Source: JALRAP01 sp046302815
Lineage (GTDB): Bacteria; Bacteroidota; Bacteroidia; AKYH767-A; OLB10
DNA length: 11,058 nt
NCBI GenBank assembly: GCA_046302815.1
Contig: JBKCHO010000028.1
Span: 1 to 11,058, forward strand
Direction: 5' to 3'
Shown one piece after another: positions 6,311 through 11,058 of this stretch (its first letter is position 1; each line of letters begins with the position of its first letter). The translations under genes were made by a program, and so were the position numbers. Below the pieces are notes generated by a model. The model was not told where the DNA came from and searched no databases. It saw only the letters and a program-made list of their open reading frames with translations.

Positions 6311-7603
6311 ATGAGCAACATCGCTGCTGTCCGAGCCCGTGAGATATTAGACTCAAGAGGTAACCCAACGGTCGAAGTAGAGGTTTACACCACAAACGGA
6401 ATGGTTGGTCGTGCCGCTGTACCCTCCGGAGCTTCTACCGGTAAGCACGAAGCCACAGAGCTTCGCGACGGAGACAAGGGAAGGTATTTGGGCAAGGGGG
6501 TACTCAAGGCTGTACAAAATGTTAATTCCATAATAAACGATGAGCTGCAAGGCACTAGTGTTTTCGCCCAATCTGCCATTGATGCAAGGCTCATCGAATT
6601 GGATGGTACACCGAACAAATCGAATCTGGGTGCTAACGCCATTCTCGGTGTTTCCTTGGCTGTAGCAAGGGCTGCCGCTGACGAACAGGGAATGCCTTTG
6701 TTTCGATATGTGGGTGGTGTCAATGCTCGTATTCTACCTGTACCCCTGATGAATATTCTCAATGGTGGGGCACATGCCGACAACAGAATAGATTTCCAAG
6801 AGTTTATGATTGTTCCATCGGGAGCTTCTTCTTTTTCGGAGGCGCTCAGAATGGGAACAGAGGTTTTTCATGCACTTAAAAAGGTTCTGAAAGACGGCGG
6901 ACATTCCACCAATGTGGGAGATGAAGGCGGATTTGCGCCAGACCTGAAGTCCAATACCGAAGCCATAGAAGTGGTGCTTCGCTCCATCGAGGCTGCTGGT
7001 TACAAGCCGGGTCACGATATTTTCATTGCCATGGATGCCGCATCCACTGAGTTGTACGATGAAAAAACAGGCAAATATGTCTTTAAAAAATCTGGCGGTG
7101 AAGTAAAAACCTCCGAGCAGATGGTTGAGTTTTGGAAGGATTGGGTCTCCAAATATCCTATCGTTTCCATAGAGGACGGCCTTGCAGAAGACGATTGGAA
7201 CGGATGGAAATCCTTGACATCTGCCATCGGAGACAAAGTACAGATAGTTGGAGATGATTTATTCGTAACCAATACCACAAGGTTGCAGCAAGGCATAGAT
7301 ACTGGCGCTGGAAATTCCATTCTAGTCAAGGTGAACCAAATAGGAACCCTCACGGAAACCATCGATGCGGTTCAAACGGCAACCCGAAACAGCTTTACAT
7401 CCATTATGAGTCATAGGTCGGGTGAAACCGAAGACAATACCATTGCCGACCTTGCCGTCGCACTGGGCTGTGGTCAGATCAAAACGGGTTCTGCCTCTCG
7501 GTCCGACAGGATTTCAAAATACAATCAATTGTTACGCATAGAGGAGTCATTGGGCTCCACGGCCGTTTTCGGAGCCAACAATATCAGGTTTTTCAAAAAG
7601 TAA
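6311..7603 (+). CDS. eno: Enolase (phosphopyruvate hydratase)
   Basis: Converts 2-phosphoglycerate to phosphoenolpyruvate in glycolysis and the reverse in gluconeogenesis. It is cytoplasmic and may take part in an RNA degradosome in some bacteria. The 430-residue length is standard. Visible features in order: the mobile loop SGASTG (39-44), GDEGGFAP with general acid E205, Mg2+ ligands D242 (AMD), E288 (SIEDG) and D315 (GDDLF), the enolase signature VKVNQIGTLTET with catalytic base K340, the phosphate-binding SHRSGETED (H368-S370), and K391 in IKTGS. The ATG at 6311 has an A/T-rich leader with no real Shine-Dalgarno, normal for this phylum. A consensus -7 box lies about 60 bases upstream. It is followed after 7 bases by a small membrane-protein gene and then citrate synthase, probably one transcript. 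Confidence 0.98.
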   Translation: MSNIAAVRAREILDSRGNPTVEVEVYTTNGMVGRAAVPSGASTGKHEATELRDGDKGRYLGKGVLKAVQNVNSIINDELQGTSVFAQSAIDARLIELDGTPNKSNLGANAILGVSLAVARAAADEQGMPLFRYVGGVNARILPVPLMNILNGGAHADNRIDFQEFMIVPSGASSFSEALRMGTEVFHALKKVLKDGGHSTNVGDEGGFAPDLKSNTEAIEVVLRSIEAAGYKPGHDIFIAMDAASTELYDEKTGKYVFKKSGGEVKTSEQMVEFWKDWVSKYPIVSIEDGLAEDDWNGWKSLTSAIGDKVQIVGDDLFVTNTTRLQQGIDTGAGNSILVKVNQIGTLTETIDAVQTATRNSFTSIMSHRSGETEDNTIADLAVALGCGQIKTGSASRSDRISKYNQLLRIEESLGSTAVFGANNIRFFKK

Positions 7604-7610
7604 AAGCAGT

Positions 7611-7925
7611 ATGTCGTCACAGTCACTTAACAACGAGGAGCAGGAATATAACCAGGACAGCCAGGAGGGTCATATCATTGATGAGTCTGGATCGGAACAT
7701 TCCGGTCGGGTACGAAAACGCATCAAAGTCCGTAAGAAAGTCCGTATCCGCAAAAAAAGCGATCCTAAAAAGAAAATAAGGAAAATGTTGGAGAGGTTGT
7801 TTTGGGTTGTACTTGTGGTTGGCTTCCTGTTCGCACTCATTACCATGTTTGTCGAGTTGGATATCAAGGATCCTAAACAAAAGAAGCTTCAGCAGAAACA
7901 AGTACCCTCAGGAAAAACATACTAA
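7611..7925 (+). CDS. Small basic single-pass membrane protein of unknown function
   Basis: A 104-residue protein that I do not recognise by name. Residues 1-32 are acidic and polar (EEQEYNQD, DESGSE). Residues 33-62 are strongly basic, with an alternating pattern KRIKVRKKVRIRKK (36-49). One transmembrane helix follows at about 63-83 (LFWVVLVVGFLFALITMF), then a short polar tail. The positive charge before the helix predicts the N-terminus in the cytoplasm and the C-terminus in the periplasm. There is no signal peptidase site or catalytic motif. It starts 7 bases after the enolase stop, so cotranscription and possibly translational coupling are likely. The basic stretch could bind nucleic acid or acidic lipid, but that is only a suggestion from composition. 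Conservation of the position next to enolase would be the main clue to its role. Confidence 0.75.
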   Translation: MSSQSLNNEEQEYNQDSQEGHIIDESGSEHSGRVRKRIKVRKKVRIRKKSDPKKKIRKMLERLFWVVLVVGFLFALITMFVELDIKDPKQKKLQQKQVPSGKTY

Positions 7926-8008
7926 TAGTCACAAAAACCAAAACAGCATCAAGGTGGTTATCTAATAAATGGTTCCCATTAAAGCGTTGAAAATACCCTA
8001 GTACACCA

Positions 8009-9334
8009 ATGGACAAGATCAAGGAAAAATTCATCTCCAAAGCCGTTCCCATGGCGGAGCAAACCAAGAAGCTCGTTAAGGAACACGGCAATTTCGTTTT
8101 AGGTCAGTATACGATTGAACAGGTATACTCCGGAATGAAGGGAATGATAGGCATGATAACCGAAACCTCCAAACTGGATGCCGAAGAAGGAATTCGTTTC
8201 AGGGGGTATTCGATTCCTGAACTCAGAGAAAAACTACCCGTTTCAAAAGAAGGTCCTGAGCCATTGCCCGAAGGCATTTTTTATCTATTGCTCACGGGTG
8301 AGATACCAACCCTCGAGGAGGTTATTAATGTGAATAATGAGTGGATGAAAAGGGCCAATGTTCCAAAGCATGTATTCGACATGCTCGATATGCTTCCTGC
8401 GAAGACACATCCTATGACTCAGTTCAGTATGGCCATCATGGCATTGCAAACGGAATCTGTTTTCGCCCGTCGTTATCGTGAAGGCATCAACAAGAAGGAT
8501 TATTGGGAGCCAATGTACGAGGACATCATGAACCTCATTGCTCGACTACCCAGGATTGCAGCTTACATCTATCGCAAAACCTACAAGAACGGCGTGCATA
8601 TCGAGCCGGACCCAAAACTCGACTGGGCGGGCAACTTTGCTCACATGCTAGGATATGACGAGTTGGATTTCCGCAAACTGATGCGTTTGTACCTCACTAT
8701 CCATGTGGATCACGAGGGAGGAAATGTGTCCGCTCATACAACACACTTGGTAGGATCTGCCCTCAGTGATGCCTATCTCTCATTGGCTGCAGGTATGAAC
8801 GGACTGGCCGGTCCTCTTCACGGTTTAGCTGCCCAGGAAGTGGCCCGATGGATTCTAGACCTTCGCGAGGAATTCAATGGCGTTCCAACCAAGGAGCAAA
8901 TATCTGACTACATAAAACGCACTTTGGCCGAGGGCCGTGTAATCCCAGGATATGGACATGCTGTGTTGAGGAAAACGGATCCCCGCTACATCGCGCAGCA
9001 GGAGTTTGCGAAAGCCAATATGGCCGATGATGAGTTGTTCAAGATCGTGCAACTCCTATATGAGGTAACACCTGAAATACTTACCGCTACAGGTAAAGTG
9101 AAAAACCCATGGCCCAATGTGGATGCTCACTCCGGAATACTGCTCATCCATTATGGTTTGGTCGAATATGATTTTTATACAGTCTTGTTCGGTGTATCAC
9201 GCGCCATCGGTGTACTCACCTCCCTGTTGTGGGATCGCGCATTGGGAGTGCCTATCGAGCGCCCAAGCTCCGTTACCACAGGTTGGATCTTAAACAAGAT
9301 CCGTCAGGCAGAAGAGGCCAAGCAAAATGCATAA
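8009..9334 (+). CDS. gltA: Citrate synthase, eukaryotic (mitochondrial) type
   Basis: Condenses oxaloacetate and acetyl-CoA to citrate, the entry to the TCA cycle, in the cytoplasm. The 441 residues carry the catalytic triad in its usual settings: H235 in VDHEGGNVSAHTTHLVGSALS, H271 in GLAGPLHGLA, and D372 in NVDAHSG. The substrate loop PGYGHAVLRKTDPRY (313-327) and an arginine in SRAIGVL (R398) are also present. These phrases match the pig mitochondrial enzyme (H274, H320, D375, R401) more closely than E. coli GltA, so the NADH-inhibited hexameric type is not expected and a dimer is more likely. The start ATG at 8009 follows an 83-base gap with no recognisable promoter, so the gene is probably read through from enolase. 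A strong terminator follows directly. Function is certain; the subtype rests on recalled motifs. Confidence 0.96.
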   Translation: MDKIKEKFISKAVPMAEQTKKLVKEHGNFVLGQYTIEQVYSGMKGMIGMITETSKLDAEEGIRFRGYSIPELREKLPVSKEGPEPLPEGIFYLLLTGEIPTLEEVINVNNEWMKRANVPKHVFDMLDMLPAKTHPMTQFSMAIMALQTESVFARRYREGINKKDYWEPMYEDIMNLIARLPRIAAYIYRKTYKNGVHIEPDPKLDWAGNFAHMLGYDELDFRKLMRLYLTIHVDHEGGNVSAHTTHLVGSALSDAYLSLAAGMNGLAGPLHGLAAQEVARWILDLREEFNGVPTKEQISDYIKRTLAEGRVIPGYGHAVLRKTDPRYIAQQEFAKANMADDELFKIVQLLYEVTPEILTATGKVKNPWPNVDAHSGILLIHYGLVEYDFYTVLFGVSRAIGVLTSLLWDRALGVPIERPSSVTTGWILNKIRQAEEAKQNA

Positions 9335-9340
9335 CTCTCA

Positions 9341-9369
9341 AAAGGCGGACTTCAGGTCCGCTTTTTTTT
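9341..9369 (+). terminator. Rho-independent terminator after citrate synthase
   Basis: GCGGAC (9345-9350) pairs with GTCCGC (9356-9361) around the loop TTCAG and is followed by eight T residues (9362-9369). The stem can be extended by a G-T pair and by an upstream A run pairing with the T run. It begins 11 bases after the citrate synthase stop and ends the enolase to citrate synthase unit. Confidence 0.92.
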
Positions 9370-9375
9370 GGAATG

Positions 9376-9415
9376 TAAGGTTTGAGTAACCTCAAAACTT
9401 TCAAGAATGAAAGTT
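9376..9415 (+). promoter_or_regulatory. Leader region of the UbiD-family gene: weak -7-like box and two small inverted repeats
   Basis: TAAGGTTTG at 9376-9384 resembles the -7 consensus but has one extra spacer base. It overlaps the inverted repeat AGGTT/AACCT (9378-9382 with 9388-9392). A second inverted repeat, AACTTTC/GAAAGTT (9396-9402 with 9409-9415), follows in what would be the mRNA leader. Since a terminator lies just upstream, a promoter must exist about here, but its exact position is uncertain. Confidence 0.3.
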
Positions 9416-9442
9416 GTTCCATAATCACTTCAATCGATATGT

Positions 9443-11058
9443 ATGGGATACAAAGACCAGGCACAATTCATTAAAACTCTCGAAGACGCCGGCGAACTGG
9501 TGCGCATCAAGGAATATGTGAATCCTCATCTGGAAATCACGGAAATCACCGATCGCATTTCCAAAAAATACGGTCCTGCACTTTTGTTTGAAAACACAGG
9601 TTACGATTTCCCTGTACTGATCAATTCCATGGGAACGGAGAAGCGAATGGCTATGGCTTTGGGGGTCGAAAAGCTCGACGACCTGGCTCATCAAATCGAA
9701 GATCTATTCAAGACATTTACCGCTCCTAAAAACAGTTTCCTAGATAAGTTGAAGTTGTTGCCTCAATTGGGCGAGGTTGCTTCATGGATGCCAAAAAAAA
9801 TCAGTGGCCGCGGTGCTTGTCAGCAAGTGGTTATGACCAACCCTGATGTTACCAAACTTCCGATTCTCAAATGTTGGCCAGAAGATGGTGGACCTTTTAT
9901 CACTCTGCCCGTAATTCAAACAAAAGACCCGCTCACAGGCATTCGCAATGTTGGACTTTATCGAATGCAGGTGTTCGAGCCAACCCTTACGGGGATGCAT
10001 TGGCATCGTCACAAGGTATCTGCCAGACATTTCAATGAATACAAGAAACTTGGACAGAAGATGCCTGTTGTGGTAACCATTGGTGGTGATCCTGCCTATG
10101 CGTATTGTGGCACTGCTCCATTACCGGATGGAGTGGATGAATTCATGCTCGCTGGATTTATCCGAAAAAAGAAAGTGGAGTTGGTGCAATGCTTGACCCA
10201 AGACATGCAGGTTCCTGCCGATGTAGATTTTGTCATTGAAGGATACATTGATCCCGAGGAGGATTTCATCCTTGAAGGACCTTTCGGCGACCACACCGGA
10301 TTTTATTCTCTTGCCGACTACTACCCAAGGTTTCATATCACAGCCATTACCCACCGAAAGGATGCCGCATATACCGCTACCATTGTGGGCATCCCTCCCC
10401 AAGAGGATGCATGGATCGGTAAGGCTACCGAAAGGATTTTCCTTGCCCCCATCAAGATGACCATGGTTCCGGAGATTGTGGATATGGTACTTCCCGTTGA
10501 AGGCGTTTTCCATAACTTGGTGATTGTAAAGATTAGGAAAGATTATCCCGGGCAGGCACTCAAGGTTATGAATTCCTTATGGGGTGCAGGGCAGATGATG
10601 TTTACCAAGATGATGGTCGTGGTGGATGGTGATGTCAACATCCATAACAACCTCGAGGTGGCACAGTACATATCAAAACATACACACCCCGCTTTCGATT
10701 TCATTTTTTCACAAGGACCAACTGATGTGTTGGATCATTCCTGTTCCGTGATGGCGTATGGTGGGAAAATGGGTATTGATGCAACAGCCAAACTTCCAGA
10801 AGAGTTGGCTGGACGAACCGATTCTTTTGTTTCATCGCATACTCCAGATCTTGAAGATTTACGCAGATCGTTTCCGGAAATATCTGATGTGAATGCCAAT
10901 TTACTCAGCTTGGGAATTCCGGTTGTATTTATCGCCATTCATAAATCCCGAAAAGGCCATGTGCGTGATGTGGCTAGAACCGTACTCGACCGCACCGACT
11001 TTTCAGGAGTGAAGTTGGTATTGTTTCTCGAAGATAAGTTTGATGTCAAGGATATTGC
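9443..11058 (+). CDS. UbiD-family decarboxylase (menaquinone biosynthesis type), C-terminus beyond window
   Basis: The frame from the ATG at 9443 stays open for 538 codons to the window edge; members of this group are usually about 600 residues, so a short C-terminal part is missing. UbiD enzymes decarboxylate aromatic or unsaturated acids with a prenylated FMN cofactor made by a UbiX partner, which is not in the window. Visible family features: NVGLYRMQ (169-176, with the conserved Arg R174), MHWHRH (185-190), GGDPAYAY (214-221), and EGPFGDHTGFYS (278-289), which holds the acidic residues of the active site. An adjacent ATG at 9439 is in another frame that stops after 11 codons, so 9443 is the start. 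Close relatives in Bacteroidota are annotated as menaquinone biosynthesis decarboxylase, which is my basis for the pathway. It is separated from citrate synthase by a terminator, so it is its own transcription unit. Confidence 0.92.
   Translation, partial: MGYKDQAQFIKTLEDAGELVRIKEYVNPHLEITEITDRISKKYGPALLFENTGYDFPVLINSMGTEKRMAMALGVEKLDDLAHQIEDLFKTFTAPKNSFLDKLKLLPQLGEVASWMPKKISGRGACQQVVMTNPDVTKLPILKCWPEDGGPFITLPVIQTKDPLTGIRNVGLYRMQVFEPTLTGMHWHRHKVSARHFNEYKKLGQKMPVVVTIGGDPAYAYCGTAPLPDGVDEFMLAGFIRKKKVELVQCLTQDMQVPADVDFVIEGYIDPEEDFILEGPFGDHTGFYSLADYYPRFHITAITHRKDAAYTATIVGIPPQEDAWIGKATERIFLAPIKMTMVPEIVDMVLPVEGVFHNLVIVKIRKDYPGQALKVMNSLWGAGQMMFTKMMVVVDGDVNIHNNLEVAQYISKHTHPAFDFIFSQGPTDVLDHSCSVMAYGGKMGIDATAKLPEELAGRTDSFVSSHTPDLEDLRRSFPEISDVNANLLSLGIPVVFIAIHKSRKGHVRDVARTVLDRTDFSGVKLVLFLEDKFDVKDI

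Noticed and set aside
7969..8001. Tiny open frame (MVPIKALKIP) before citrate synthase as a leader peptide
   Set aside because: Ten codons with no attenuator-like structure or run of regulatory codons; expected by chance.
9439..9441. ATG at 9439 as the start of the UbiD-family gene
   Set aside because: That frame stops after 11 codons; the ATG at 9443 opens the frame that runs to the window edge.

Overview
This window most likely comes from a member of the Bacteroidota, perhaps a Flavobacteriales lineage outside the Flavobacteriaceae proper. The support is as follows. The TonB-dependent receptor has an N-terminal carboxypeptidase-regulatory-like domain. A small Cys-rich protein of HYC_CC_PP type and a secreted HMA protein flank that receptor. 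Good Shine-Dalgarno sequences are rare, and two promoters match the phylum's TAnnTTTG -7 element. No mobile element, CRISPR array, tRNA or rRNA was seen.

Layout: 1-726 (minus) is the N-terminal two thirds of an AI-2E/PerM-type membrane transporter cut by the window edge. It diverges from a plus-strand pair: an Sfp-type phosphopantetheinyl transferase (886-1629) and a mitochondrial-type glutamate dehydrogenase. The dehydrogenase reading frame runs 1664-3076 (470 codons) but carries two in-frame TAA codons (364 and 383). The damaged stretch between them can be explained almost wholly by G/T exchanges.

Convergent to this, with a 2-base gap, is a three-gene minus-strand operon (6150 to 3079): a Cys-rich small exported protein, a TonB-dependent outer-membrane receptor, and a secreted HMA metal-binding protein. 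Together they look like a metal (probably copper) acquisition or handling module. The plus-strand terminator that probably serves the dehydrogenase lies inside the antisense coding sequence of the HMA gene.

Divergent from the metal operon is a central-metabolism block on the plus strand: enolase (6311-7603), a small basic single-pass membrane protein (7611-7925) and a eukaryotic-type citrate synthase (8009-9334), closed by a clear intrinsic terminator. A UbiD-family decarboxylase annotated in this phylum with menaquinone synthesis (9443 to beyond the edge) follows as a separate unit. Enolase feeds pyruvate and acetyl-CoA production, citrate synthase opens the TCA cycle, glutamate dehydrogenase links the cycle to nitrogen, and menaquinone carries respiratory electrons. 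Apart from the metal module and the broken dehydrogenase, this is ordinary chromosomal housekeeping DNA. I saw no convincing undescribed system; the strongest signals are the dehydrogenase lesion and the metal-binding trio.
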